A stretch of DNA of 64,000 nucleotides, from positions 29,174,593 to 29,238,592 of the forward strand of contig OZ021731.1 in assembly GCA_963978545.1 (NCBI GenBank). Direction: 5' to 3'. The notes beneath the pieces were generated by a model. That model was not told where the DNA came from. It worked only from the letters and a program-made list of their open reading frames with translations, and did not search any database. Position 1 is the first letter of the stretch. Each line of letters starts with the position of its first letter. Source of the DNA: Linyphia triangularis. Taxonomy: Eukaryota; Arthropoda; Arachnida; Araneae; Linyphiidae. This document shows, in pieces, positions 19,590-32,607 of the stretch. The position numbers and the translations under genes are program-made.

Positions 19590-19923
19590 AAAAGTCACAA
19601 AATCATGTATGTACTAAAGCAATTATTTTTCTTTCACATTTTTGTATATATTTATCTATGACTAATTTATATTCTTTTATAAGAAAGATTCACTGAATCA
19701 GCATATATTAATCGGGAAATGGAGAAGAGAAATTATCATAACAGTGATTCAAAATGGGTAGAGTTTGTTTTTAAACTTCAGCCACAGAGGGCCAGATTTG
19801 TTTGTTCTTTTAAGTCTTTTTTGTATAAAATGTAAAAGCATGCAGAAGTTTTTAATTTGCATCTGCCGTGGAGAGCAACATTTCAATGAACTAGAATGTC
19901 AAATTAGCTTTCTATTAATCTGG

Positions 19924-22122
19924 CAGTGGCGGCTCGTGGGTATTAAAAGTGAGGGGGCCCAAATTAACAATTGCATGTCATGGGGGGGGGGGGGGGAGAG
20001 GAACATGCAAATATCAAGACACATGAATTTCATGTAATTTTGTAAATGTTACTTAAATATATATGGGAAAACAAAACTACAAGATTATTAAACAGTTAAA
20101 TTATCTAAGTATACTGATATCTGATAAAGTAAATATTTCAATAAAAGGAATTAATATTACAAAAACGACGCGACGTTTCGTTTGAGAATGGACGACGTGT
20201 CAGGAAGGGTAAAATGAATGCACTTGCACCTTTTGCTTTTGAAAATTAAAAATGAAGCGAAGAATTCCTAGGCAAAAAAGTAAAGTACAGGCTTCAAATT
20301 ATTCAATTGAACGTAAAATTACGGCATATCTATTTATAAATTGTTCCGTAATAAATCCGATACTCATTCACGGTTGAAAATTCCTGGTTTGAAGCTTTAG
20401 CCGCTTTGCACCCTTTTGTATGCGATCTGCACCCCCTTGCCACTGTCACAAAAAATAAGTGAAAGTATGAAAACCGATGTCTCTCAATTTCTATTCTGTA
20501 TTTAAGAAAAATAAAACAAAGAGTTAGGGAAGAGTTATAAAATAAATAAAGTCAAAACCTTGGTTAAAAATTCTGTAGAAATCACAGGGAAAAAATTTTC
20601 ATCAAATATTACATGAATCACAGAAGAAAAAAAAGAAAAAAATGCCGACAGAAACAATTTCACTGTTCGTAACTTTAGAGCATAGCTTTAGAGTAAATTC
20701 ATAAATAAATAATTTTATAATGTTTTAAAATAATTTAAATAAATCATTTTAAAGACATCGGTATTGCTCCTAATATTCAAGTCAATGATATTTCATGAAT
20801 CAATTCATGCAAAATAATTTCGGCTTAACAGTAGAACTAATGAAAAATGCCATAACTTAGAATATGCAATATTTATAAATTTGCAACCAAAGTCAAAGGT
20901 ATTGTTATATTGACCAGTTCAACAGTTTTAATTTAAATTCATGAAAAAATTAATAATTACTTGAAAAATGCATTGCATATGCATCTCAAATTTGAGATGT
21001 CTACTTACATTGAAACCAACCTGCAAAAATCCGATGGGGCTCGATTCGAAGACGTTTCACATGTAAATTGAATATATTGCCTCTGGTCAATGAGTTTTGA
21101 CATAGCGATAGTTAAAAATAGGTGTTTTACCATGATTCTTGATATTTTGAAAAGAAGTTGTTTTCAAAGAACAAATTTTATTTGACAATTTCAAATTGCT
21201 TGTATGATTTTCCTTTTTAAAGGGTGTAGGTTCATGACTCAGATTCTTTACTAAATGCTCATGAAATTTTTTTCTGGTAACAGTAACTAGGTTTGTTTTA
21301 TCTACATTTTACATATTATTTGGGAGAGAGGGAGGGGGGGGGGGTATGAAAATTATGTAACTGTGACGTTTATCTTTTAACTTTAACACAGCATTATACG
21401 ATGGCTTAGTTCTAGTGGAGCCACTTATTTAGAGAAGAACATTTTTTATTCTCTGTATAGAAATTCTTCCGTTGATGGCATCGGATTGTAAGTTACGTTA
21501 ATAATTTAATAGCATTTTTCGCATTCAAGCATTTTTCGGGAAAAAGGTAAATATTTAAATAAAAACAATTTGCAGAGAAAATCTTACTCTTACATTTTGA
21601 AAAACAAAGAGCGAAAATGAATGCAATGTATATTTATTGTAGCCACTTTTTTCACACCGTCATACTAGAGGACCAACGTGCAATCGCCGTCTCTACAAAA
21701 AATGGCCATTCCTTTACAGAGAAGTCCACCCAAGAGCAGAGCGATCAGGGATGTTTTAGAAATTTTGTATTTATGCTTTGGCAAAACAGTATGTCACGTG
21801 AAAGTCGCAACCTTATATCCCCTATTGGTTTCAAATTCAAGGTTGTCCGAAGAAGGGGTCATTTTGTTCCCAGAAAAACTAGCATCTTTAAGAGAAGGGT
21901 CGCTTTTTTGCAGTAATGATTGTGATTGATTAAAAAATTTTCGAGTTTGTTACAAGAGCTCCCTACTCCTTTCACAATAGTTAATGTCTAATGACAGAAT
22001 AAATAAGTTTTAAGCTTTTTTTTTTTTTTAAATATTAAAAAAATCCCACAACAAAACAATATTAACAAGGATACATGTAAGTGGGCCCAGGCCCCCCTGG
22101 CCCCCTGCACCAGCCGCCACTG
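19924..22122. mobile_element. hAT-like non-autonomous transposon with 8-bp TSD
   Basis: The left end reads CAGTGGCGGCTCGTG and the right end CACCAGCCGCCACTG, an inverted pair. Both are flanked by TAATCTGG (19916-19923 and 22123-22130), a perfect 8-bp duplication. Inside are a G14 run near 19981 and a GC-rich right subterminal region. The small open frames near 21617-21929 show no transposase motif. Size (2199 bp), ends and TSD fit a deletion derivative of a hAT element. Confidence 0.88.
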
Positions 22123-22130
22123 TAATCTGG

Positions 22131-24220
22131 TCATATATTGTAATTTAACAGGTGTTTCTAGGTCGATTAGGAACACATGTTTTATTATGTGACGTACGAA
22201 AAAGAGAGAAACAAAGAATTATGTCTTCTCCAAAAAATACACGGTGCTCATTAGAACATAGACAATTTATTTATTTTTGTTATTTATAATTTTTTTATTA
22301 TAGCAATTTATTTGTCTGACTTTTATGAAATTTACGTAATTTTATATTTAATGATAAATAAGTTTGATTATGGTTAGATAAATGAATAGGTTGTTCTCTA
22401 ACTGTGATCCTGTGCTTGATTTGTTGGTGGTGATAAGAAAATCCAATTCAAATCTTAATTTTTTCTAATATAATTTTTTTCTCAAAAAGATTTAGTATAT
22501 ATAGCCTTGGTATAAAATGTGTACGGTAAATAATTTTTAAAACAAATAACTGAATTTTCGGAACTGTAGTGAAAAAATGGAACCAAGTTAATTCCGTGTG
22601 TATGATACAGTTTATAAGTGGATCATGCTGAAGAAAAGTTTGAGAAGCAATTGACTTAAATTTTTGTCACTAAACCTATGCCGAATCGGAATGAAAGTAT
22701 AGGATTCGATCCAGAAAAAAAAAAAACAAAAAAAAAACGATTTTCTTTTTTTGCATTTCTCACATTTTGGAACATCCTGATCTCAAAAAAGGGATCCAGA
22801 AAAAAAGGAAGGTCTGTGTGTACGGGGTCAGCATAACTCCCGAACAAATTGACCTACGATGTTCAAATTTGGTGATGGCCCAAATGACTTACCATTAAGG
22901 TTTTCGTCAAAATCGCGCATGCGCATAAGGTAACTGCCATTGAAAAAAATCATGTTTTTCAATAATAGCTAAAAAACGGCTCTAACTATTTTGTTCAAAA
23001 TCGCTGTGGTAATGCCTCTTAAGGTCTCCACCTCCGAAATTCCCGTAAAAATGCTTTAACGGCGTAAAAAGTTGAAAAACGAATGTCTTCGATACAGAGT
23101 CTTCTTTCCTTGAGCATACCCCATTATGGATCGTTTTTTCTTACCTAGTCAGTTTCACTTATGATAAAGAATAATGTAAAGATTATCGTGAGTACATACA
23201 AGAATAATCGCAAAAAAATGTCGCCAAACTGGCAATTTTTTCTGAATGAATGATAAAAATATAATAACGGTAAATGACACAATTCCCCGCAAGTCTTATA
23301 TTGTAATTGAAAGTTGTGCGATGCTCCACAACCCTAGTGTTTTTTTTGTTTTTGTTTTTTTTGTTTTTTTTTATAAATCCATTTCAGTTGGAAAAGTAAT
23401 CACCTTACAAAAATTAAAATTAGAGATTTCCCTCGAAAAACTTCGTTTCTGGCAAAATTAAAAATCAGATTTAAAGAAAAAAAATTATCGATATTTTTTT
23501 CTATGCAATGATATAGTATAGATATTTATTTTGATCAATATTTCCGACCTCTAATCGGAATGCATATTGGATTGTGCATACTTTACAAAAATTATTTAAT
23601 AGAAATGAATGTGAATTTATGTATTCACATACAAATATCTTTTTTAATTATGACTAAAACAATTTTATTACTTATTTATTAGAACAATTTTGGCAACAGG
23701 AAAGAGTTTCTTTAACGATCGGCAATGCTATTCCAGTGCGATTAGATGACGGAAAATTGTTTTTTTAGAATTCCGTTCAAGGTATCTTTCAGTTGATAGT
23801 GACAACCCCCAAAATTTTATAGAATGCATTGTCATCAAATCTACCTGCTAAGTTTTAGCCCAATTGGATGACGGTAAGGGGGTTAGATTTCCGCAGATTT
23901 TCCCGCCATCGACATATACACTACACAGTCAACCACCCACACACAAACAAAATCGATGTTAATGTAAAGGATTTAAAAATAGTTCCTTCCGAGTCCATAT
24001 TTTTTTAACCAAAACTGCTGGATTGAATTTAATGATTTTTTTAGGTTTTTCAGAGATGATTTCTACAAATGTTACTCGTTTTTTTTAATAATTATTATTT
24101 GTTCAAGAAGGTAAATATAATGCTAGTTTTTTTTCTAAGCAGGACTAAAAATTAAATGGACTACTTTACATTAACCCGTGTAATGTAAAAAATTACTAAA
24201 TTTTCCGTATTCTTTGTTTT
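22131..24220. other. No gene seen; old transposon-like debris
   Basis: The block at 22810-23070 (GTCAGCATAACTCCCGAAC followed by TGACCTACGATGTTCAAATTT) and the block at 23700-23940 have the look of decayed repeats found many times in arthropod genomes, but no termini can be defined. A T-rich tract lies at 23340-23372. Confidence 0.4.
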
Positions 24221-24228
24221 CCTTTATC

Positions 24229-25598
24229 CAGGGTTCGTGCAGATTTTTTGAAAACAAATTCAAGGACTTTTTAAGGACTTTTCAAGAACCTTCCAAACAA
24301 AAAATAAGGACCATAAAATTAAATTAAATTTAAAAAAAAACTATAATGATCGACGACGGAAATATAGCATATAATTTGTGAAAAATATTGCATTTTAATT
24401 ATTACTTAAGATACTTGACAAAAAGTTCATTATAACTTTAAATTTTTAAGAAAATAGAAAAAATTTGATTGGAGCATTCAGTATCATTTAGATTCGAAGA
24501 TGTCATTTTCATTAAAATTTAATCATTTTGTCAGTTACCTCAAATACAACAACTTTAGTTACTGTACATTATACAACGATAATTTTGTTGAATTGTGTTT
24601 CACAGGACGATTTCAATTTCTGAACTTTTTAATTACGCAAAACGGGTTAAATCTTAGATGCATAAATCGCATCTAAATAATTTGTTAATCACTGATTAAC
24701 TGAAATCCATCCAGTGACCCCGGAGCTGATCGGGTTAAAAGTGCAAATTTGGTCACAATAGTCTTTATAGCGATAATTATTTTTAGTTTCTAACCATGCT
24801 TGACAATAAGGGTTCGAGAGTGGAACTTATGTTCCATGGTATGTTTAAAAATCAATAATCCAATATATATTACTTTTCTAACTTTCTCAATGCTACTTTG
24901 CTTATTTTTATATACTATATGCTTATTTTTGAATTTAGAAATCTAAAATAGTAGTATATACGACCCTTATTACTACAAAAACTTATCAATAAATACAATT
25001 GCTTAGATTGAATAGTTAACTTCTCATCATGTGATGTACAGCTTACCAATGTAAAAAAAAAATCTTCCCTAAAGCCAACCTCATTTGATCCAGACGGGTA
25101 TAAATTGGAATCCTCACATTTAACCTTCCGTTAGTCGCGCGCACCTCACAGGGGCATCCCTACACTTTTTTCCTTTTCTGCCTTTATTTTTATTGAATTA
25201 CTTGTGATACGATTTTTAATAAATTTTAATATTTAAATAGATTGTTTAATACTTTATATCTCCGAAGAATCTTAAATCGGTAACAATAAACTATTTAAAC
25301 TAGAATAAATTTCATTTGGATTTCAAAAAACCGGAAACACCTCATAGGTGCAACGCGACTAACCATGTCGGAAAGCGGAACGCCACTAACGGTTGGAATG
25401 GAAGTTTCTGAAATACACATGGCAAAGAAAGAAAAAAAGGAAAAACAAATGTTCTTTCAAGAGCCCTCAAAAATTAAAAAAATTTCAAGAACCGTCAGGT
25501 TAAAAATAAGGAGTTTTCAAGAACTTTTCAAGGGCCCTTGGAGACATTAAGTAAAAATAAGGAGTTCTTAAGGACTTTCAAGAACTGTACGAACCCTG
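24229..25598. mobile_element. hAT-like non-autonomous transposon
   Basis: The termini are CAGGGTTCGTGCAG and CTGTACGAACCCTG, inverted with one mismatch. Both subterminal regions carry several TTCAAGGACTTT-like and TTTTCAAGAAC-like repeats, as hAT ends often do. TTATC flanks both sides (24224-24228 and 25599-25603), a possible 5-bp duplication. There is no transposase frame. Another small inverted-repeat element seems nested within it at 25125-25370. Confidence 0.8.
25125..25370. mobile_element. Small inverted-repeat element nested in the hAT-like transposon
   Basis: CCTTCCGTTAGTCGCGCGCACCTCAC lies near the left and CACCTCATAGGTGCAACGCGACTAACC near the right. The shared inverted core is TTAGTCGCG / CGCGACTAA. 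The left flank contains TTTAACC, but a TTAA duplication cannot be confirmed, so superfamily is open. The arms are short and imperfect. Confidence 0.35.
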
Positions 25599-25606
25599 TT
25601 ATCAAC

Positions 25607-26889
25607 TTATTAAAGCTTCAGAGATGCCAGTTCAAAATGTACAGCCGATTGCGAGCTATGAGCATTATCTCCTTAATTCCTTATTATCAGAAGGAAAACA
25701 TTGGGATGAAATTGTTTTTCCAATAATGGGAGTTACTCAAGAAACGCATTAAAAATATGACACAGTTGAAATTGGTTCAAAATATCTCAAATTATGGTCC
25801 TACCAACTTTCATTCCTATTCTTCGAACTCAAAGGATACATTAAATTAGGCAAATACACTCTTACTTATAAATATAGATTTAGTGACATTACATTATTAA
25901 GCCCAACATTCAAATATTTTTTCAAACTTTTACTTTGAATGTGTTTTCTTTAAGTTCTTTTTCTTAAAAAGTGAAGAAAAATTCCTTTTGCGTGTGCGCA
26001 TTTTATTTTAATTCAGAAAATTATTATTAATCTGCAAGTAATTCTTTTTCCAATTTGATGACAAATGCTTTTTATTATTATTTTTAAATAATATTCTTTT
26101 CTCTTGCTAATATGCATGAGGACTTTTTCATTCGATTTTATATTTCCTTTGTTTGTTCATTTAACGACGTTTTATTTCATTGGGATCTTTTTGAGCCTTG
26201 TAGCTTAGTAAGGCCATCATAGCATGCATATGTGTATAGTAAAGAGTTCAAAGATTCATAGTTCAGACCAATTTAACACACAAACTTCAAGATAAGATAG
26301 TTTTGCCACACAAAAAGAATTAATTTTAAGAAAATCTTGCGACAAGAAAAGAGTGTGACAAAATTGTTTGCATTACTACAGGACAAGGACAAGGTGGAGG
26401 TCTTTTACAGAACATTATCTTCCAACTTCCTCAATAAATCTAGTGTCCCTCCCCTCGATCCTGCTCCCCATATTTCCGGTCAACACTCCACCCCCAGGAA
26501 TGTGGTTTGAAGGGGACTTTTTTTTTCTTATCTTTACGCTATATTTTTAGAGGGCCAGTGACTTGACAACAGTTTATTCTAAGGAACGAAACAGTTTAAT
26601 TGTGTGCTTTCAGCAGCAATGGCGACTGGTAATCTTTTATAATGTTTTTTTTTTTTTTTTTCATAATAAAATAATCTAATTACACAACTGCGTACGATTG
26701 ACTCTTGAAACGTCACAATGAAAAGGTGTGTAACATTTTAAATTAAATATGAAATATATAGCAGGATACGAGATTAACGTATTAAAAATCAATTTATTGT
26801 TATATTCAAAGATAAATTATCAGTAGATATGGTATTTAGTTATTAAGCTGAAAGTTTGCTATTTAAGCCACAGCTGAATTAACAAATCT
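25607..26889. other. No gene seen
   Basis: AT-rich sequence with a T-run near 26646-26661. Short frames occur, for example 26368-26550, but none has protein-like composition, splice-flanked structure or known motifs. Confidence 0.4.
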
Positions 26890-27090
26890 AATTCTACGAA
26901 CTAGAGGGCCACCTAATGGCTGTGAGGTTAGTACTCTGATATCGCATGCCAAAGGTACCGTGTTCGAATCCTGGATTATGAATGGATGAACGTTGTGGAT
27001 CGGAAACTAGGTCACATCAGGATTAGCCGTTATTGTGCAAAAAATAGTTCATTGAGCGTACAAATTAACCAACTGTGACACTAGAGATTT
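26890..27090 (+). mobile_element. tRNA-derived SINE-like sequence
   Basis: The segment 26905-26975 has an A-box-like TGGCTGTGAGGTTAGTA and, 35-40 bases later, a B-box-like GTGTTCGAATCC. Together they form a degenerate pol III promoter with tRNA spacing. A non-tRNA body follows (GAACGTTGTGGATCGGAAAC and on). No poly(A) tail or clear flanking duplication could be set, so the right boundary is approximate. It is not a functional tRNA gene because the stems do not pair. Confidence 0.45.
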
Positions 27091-28035
27091 ATTAATAGAA
27101 ATGAAGCGTAATTTTTAGCATTTTATCACATCCATTTTAGTGGAGATACAAGTCCACAACATGGATATTTTGAGTTCTTTTTAAGAAAAATAATTGCATT
27201 TACAAATACTTAAAAAAATAGTTTTAAATTTGTAATAGCTTTTTTGAAATATAAAGCATATACTTGACATCTTGATGAGTAAATCTTTAACATTAATTAA
27301 TTGTGGAATATAACTCTTTAAACTTGGGAATCAAGTATTGGGAAAAGCTTATAAGTAAGAAAATACGTCAAGAATAAACTTTTTGGTCAATTTTTAATGA
27401 ATCACACATAGGGATCTCTAATCCTAAGCAATCCAATTGGACTTCAAAAAATCAAAGTCTAGATTAATGAAGGTGATTTGATTCACAATACCTGAATGTA
27501 GTATGCATTTAGTTAATCTCACAGACACTTACTCTGGCTCTATAAAATACTTACCGACTGGTATTTTGACTGATTAAGGAGGTATGTTAAAAATTAGAAA
27601 GAAGAAGAAAAAAAAAGAAGGAAAAAAAAAAAAACGTAAATGCCTTTTTTCGTTCAACCAATAGCCCTTCTATTTTCTACCCGATAAAATGTTTTAGAGA
27701 GGATGACTCAATGTACTTATTCGTTAATTGTAAACCATTTAATATACATTTATGATATTTTTTAAACAAGTGTTTTGTCAATTGCCGGATAAGAAAAAAT
27801 CTTTTACACTTTCGACGGATTATTACATTCTTAACACGAGAGAAACTTTTTCTGACAAGACAGGGGTTTAGTCACTTGGTGAATACTTCAATGGTTAGCT
27901 ATTACTAAATTCAAAACATAACCTATTTATATCACTGGTGACTTTATTAGACTATTTATTTTTAAGGAAGAGGGGAGATGGGGGGGGGGGGGGAGAGAGA
28001 GAGAGGATGGAATTTCGTAATGGGCAGTCGTAAAT
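27091..28035. other. No gene seen
   Basis: AT-rich sequence with an A-rich purine tract near 27590-27635 and a G14 plus (GA)n tract at 27979-28004. There are no coding or terminal-repeat signals. Confidence 0.4.
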
Positions 28036-28446
28036 TTTGCTTAGAATAGGCCTTGTGTCTTCTGATCTATGAGTCCCGGGTTCGACTCTCCGTTAGCGCA
28101 CACCGCTATATTGGTGACACGAATATTCGAACACATCAGTGGCACCATCTACTTACTGAACGACCTCCACACTACCACCTCAGCATCTCTGGTGACTCAC
28201 TGCCACACAGCAAGCAACCTCTGGCGCTCTGTTCACTGCCACACGCAACGCACTAAACTCACACACAAGCAACTCAATCGTTCACCCCTTCGCAACTCAC
28301 TGGGAAGGGGCTATATGGTGGTCTCGTGTACAAATGACAGATATAACACCTAGGCACTAATGATCACTTTTGCCTAGTGGTTAGCGTGCCTGTCTTCTGA
28401 TCTAGAAGTCCCGCGTTCGACTCTCCATTACCGCACACCGTTACAC
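28036..28446 (+). mobile_element. Miniature terminal-repeat element with tRNA-like repeats, 5' truncated
   Basis: Two tRNA-like copies lie at 28036-28112 and 28370-28446. Both share TGTCTTCTGATCTA, GTTCGACTCTCC and CGCACACCG. The right one has an intact A box (TAGTGGTTAGCGTG). Right after the left copy comes TTGGTGACACGAAT, a PBS-like sequence. Ahead of the right repeat is a purine tract, CTGGGAAGGGG. The order (repeat, PBS, short non-coding interior, PPT, repeat) is that of a TRIM element. Its interior edges also resemble those of the element at 37263-37751. The right repeat could extend left to about 28315 (131 bp) and the left repeat would then be truncated. Confidence 0.5.
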
Positions 28447-31400
28447 TTTTTTAATAAATGAAGTACTATATAATATAAATTATAGAGTTCTACTTGACAT
28501 TAATTGTAATCATTTGACAAAAAATGTAATAGAAATATTTTTTAACAGAATTGCACGCTACTTCCATTTCACTCAATTTCACATTTGTAATAAGTAAAAA
28601 TAAACCTCGTTGAATAACCTTATAAAATGTATTTTTTATTTTTATCTTACCAAAAAATAAGCAAGTTTTATTCGAAATTGAAACTTCTCGTCAGACCAGT
28701 GGTGTACGTAAAGTATGTATTTGATAAAAGAGGGCTCATTTTTCGGATGTTAAAATTTAGATGTTTTGAAATTTTCTGTAAGACTTTCAATTCATATGAC
28801 GTACAATACACACTTTATGTAAATGACGTTTAATGGGCATATCATGGTTTTTGAGGCGTTACCTGACGTACTAAAAATATGTCACCTACTGTTACACATC
28901 GGAGTTATCTATTAATTGGTGGAATAAAGTTATAACCCACTCCTCACTCATCTTTTTCCTGTTTGTTACCCAATCGCCACTATCGACTTGCCTGCCAGAG
29001 AATGAACTTTTTCAATAATAATCGAAAATATTATATTCAATAATTTAAGAAATATTATTTTACAGTTTGTTATAATGAGACAAACGTATTACAAAATGAC
29101 GAATCAAAAATTTAATTTTAAGACCTATTAACTTTAGAAAATGGAAAAGAATTGAACGATTAACTTTTTGCTGATCAGGATTTTTATACTTGAGGAATAT
29201 AACATATGAGAGCTATACGATAATCAGTTAAAGCTCAATCCTTTTTTCCTCTTTTGGATCAAGAAGTAGATTACTTGATTAAACCATAAACTTTGAATTT
29301 CTTCAAAAGGTACCGGTTTTCAACTCATATTTTACATTCAGATCTTAATATTTAGAATGAGTGCACATATATTTTGAAAGGACAAACGCTTCAGGATTGT
29401 AAGCAATACAATCGAAAGGGGTGCAAAATTAATTCAAGGCTATAATGTAAGTATACCAAAATATAAAGATATTTTGCAAGTACTTATTGAATATGGAATT
29501 TAATACCAGACGCAGTGAAACCAACCCTCTCTAAACCTATACAATAGGGCGTATCGAAAAAAACTTTTTGGGGAAATTCAAAATTCCAAGTTGATAAAAA
29601 GTTGTCACTATGGTCACATGTTTAGCCAAATTTTTTTTACTTCAATCGAAAAATATTTAGGTCTCCAGAATGGATCTGAAGTTTGATGTTTTTTGACAAA
29701 AACAAAGATTTTTAATTTTTTTTTAAACATAAATATAAAGCACATTTTTATTTTCAAGAATAAAAATGTCGAGTTTATAATACTAATTAACAGTAATAAA
29801 AAATTATATCTGCCATTTAATATTTAGGTCTCCCTGAATCTACATGAAAAACTTAACTTTTTTACAATTTTAATCAAGTAATGAAATTATACATTTAATC
29901 AGTTTCTTATTTTTATAAGCTTTTGTCATTGATATTGTCTTTAAAGGTATTCGAGAGACTGTTTGGGACAGACGAATCAAAACACAAAAAAAAAAAAAAA
30001 AAAAAAAAAAGTATAACACATAATTTTTTCCAAATTCAAGAAAAATGATTAAAAAAATGTAGCTGTTGAACGGAAGTCATTTAGAGATTTGTTACTATTT
30101 TGTTCCATGCTAAAACCTTTTATCCACAAATTCCGACTGACCATCTCTCCCTTAAACTTTTAATTGGTACACTAACCAAAGGAGTTAATCTTAATGGCAC
30201 ACCCAAGGTCGCTTTTACACACGTTTCTAGTGCCGCGTAGAAGAAGGAATTAATCTACTTGCCATCATTCAAACGAACTAAAACTTGACAGATAGACTCT
30301 TTATCAGTGATAGTTTATCTTGGGTTCGTCACTAAAAGGACGCTTTTAGACACATTTTTTACTACCGAATATCAAAACCAGATACTAAGCCATATTAAAG
30401 CATGTGCAATTTGGCAAAATTTAGAGCCTGAAACCTTCACTTAAACACTCATAGCAAAAAAAAAACTTGCCAAAATCTTCATTGGATCATGTTTTATTTT
30501 GAGTTTGGTTTTATGCTGAATTCATTTGTTTAGATTAAGGTTACCTTCCAAATTGTTTCAACTGGTATATACTAAATGAAGTGTTCTTTTTGTACTAATT
30601 GAAAATTCTCTCAGAAAAATTTAGACTGCATTTTTTACTAAATAAAACAAAAGAAATAATAAAAAATACCTGTTATGTAGTATACGCACCTTTAAAGAAT
30701 AGTTGAATATTAAATTTAAAAAAAAAAAAAAAAAAAATAGAACGCATGTGGAAATGGAGTTATATTCTGCAATCAAAACTTTGTTTGGAACCCGAAATTC
30801 GTGTCTATTTTGACCTTCATCTTGTTATGATAAATAGAACCAGCTAGCTAAAGATGGTAAAAAAATTACTTGAGATCGATAATGGATTCCCGTACGAATT
30901 ATTTTCTTTTATTACAATTTGTAAAGGACATAGTTTAGATGAGATAAAATTCGACGAATTCTTAAAAAGATGGATAACTTTAAAAGAAAAACGTGTTAGT
31001 TTTGTGTATAAATAAATTTTGTAATTGATTAAGACATGATATTTTGCATTTATTTCTAACAATTTAATAACTACGCATTAATATATTTTTATTTAAAAAC
31101 AAAGAAAAGTATCCGGATTTTCAGGAGGGAGCAACATGAATTTTAAAAACAATAACCTAACATTTTCCAAAGATTATATTATCCATCTATTACGATTGCA
31201 AAATAAGTTTCCAAATGCTTGCAATATTAATCAATATAAGAAAATTAATCGAAATAATTATTTTTATGCATTACAATTACATTAAGCACACATTGCATTA
31301 CAATACAATTAAGCACATGGACAGTATGTTTTCCAAATGTTTTCAATTTTAGCAATAGAAATTTGCTTCTGGTTATCTGATAAAAAAAAAAAAGTTAGTA

Positions 31401-32607
31401 TGTTTAGATGATTGTTACAAATTATAGACTCATAATCCAGGTAACTCCAGAAAAGGATACAAAAAATTCCTATTGTAGTTAAAAACACAAGTTTAAATTT
31501 TATTTAAATATTGTTTGAACTAAATATAAGAATAAAAACATTAACTACACTATCATGTCTTTGGATATATATAAAACTTTATATCACAGCAGTTAATTAG
31601 AAGGAGAAATAGCTATTTTTCAGAGAAAATACCCTGAGTGAGGAGAATACCCTTTAATATCTTAGGGCACGAATAATTACAGTTGAAAATCATTTGAAGG
31701 TTTCTAGATAATTGTATATTTTAATTAAATGTTTGTAGTTACTTTGAACATAGAATTATATACAAAAATTAAATTTTATACTTAATCTTTGTTAGAAACT
31801 TTCAATTATTCATTTTAACTGAAACTTATGGTGTCTTTACTATTTTGTCTAATGAAAGTAAAAATGATGGAAAAAATGCTTTTCTTTGTATGCTATTGCT
31901 TTGTAAGCTATTATGATAAAAGATTCCTTAGGCAAATTGTTTTCCTTGTGAAAAGTTAGTTCAGTGATTTAAAAAACAATTATAAAGTAAAAATAAAAGT
32001 ACGAAAGAGTTCAATAAAAATATTGATAAGTATTGACATAAATTTATAATAGTTGTATTCAGTCATGAAATGAAAAAATATATATAACAAACGAATCTGG
32101 AATTTTTCACGAATCCCTCTATCAAGGAATATTAAAAGCATGAGCTCTACAAGTCAAATAAGTATTAATTAAAACCATCAATTTATTTCGTTATAAATTA
32201 TGTTAATTTATTTCAAGTTATGTAAAATATATATATATATTTTTTAAATGTACTCAAATATAAATAAAATTATTAGTCAAGTGCTACACTGTACTGTTTT
32301 GTTGATTTAGTAGATAAAAAGTTACTAAGCTATAAAAACACTTCCTGATTGCAATCGGCAAAATGATGTATTCCTCCCATCCCCCCTTTCCAATAGAATT
32401 TTTTGGTGACAGCCATAAGTGCAGTAAAGTCGGCTTATTATTATTCATTTACATATTCCCTATAATAGTGTCGCGCCGATAAAATATGGAATGAAAACAT
32501 ATTTGCGGGAAGGGGCTTCGACCATGCTAAATGGAATGAATAAAAATTAAAAATGTTTCTGTTAAAAAATAAAAACCATCTGTTTCACGCAATGGAAGCA
32601 TTCTCTT
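28447..32607. other. No clear gene; AT-rich with homopolymers
   Basis: The stretch includes A-runs near 29984-30010 and 30718-30737, a (TA)n near 32229-32240 and much low-complexity DNA. The only protein-like frame is the small one at 30854-31015, listed separately. No transposon termini were found. Confidence 0.4.
30854..31015 (+). CDS. Small unrecognised ORF (53 aa)
   Basis: An ATG-to-TAA frame with balanced, protein-like composition (MVKKLLEIDNGFPYELFSF at the start, then alternating hydrophobic and charged residues with FDEFLKRW). It may be a gene fragment or an exon. A stop lies three codons upstream in frame, and no strong splice sites flank it. I do not recognise the sequence, and an ORF of this length in AT-rich DNA can arise by chance. 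Confidence 0.18.
   Translation: MVKKLLEIDNGFPYELFSFITICKGHSLDEIKFDEFLKRWITLKEKRVSFVYK

Noticed and set aside
21617..21929. Transposase remnant inside the hAT-like element
   Set aside because: Two overlapping frames of 83-99 codons show no RNase-H-like, BED or dimerisation motifs.
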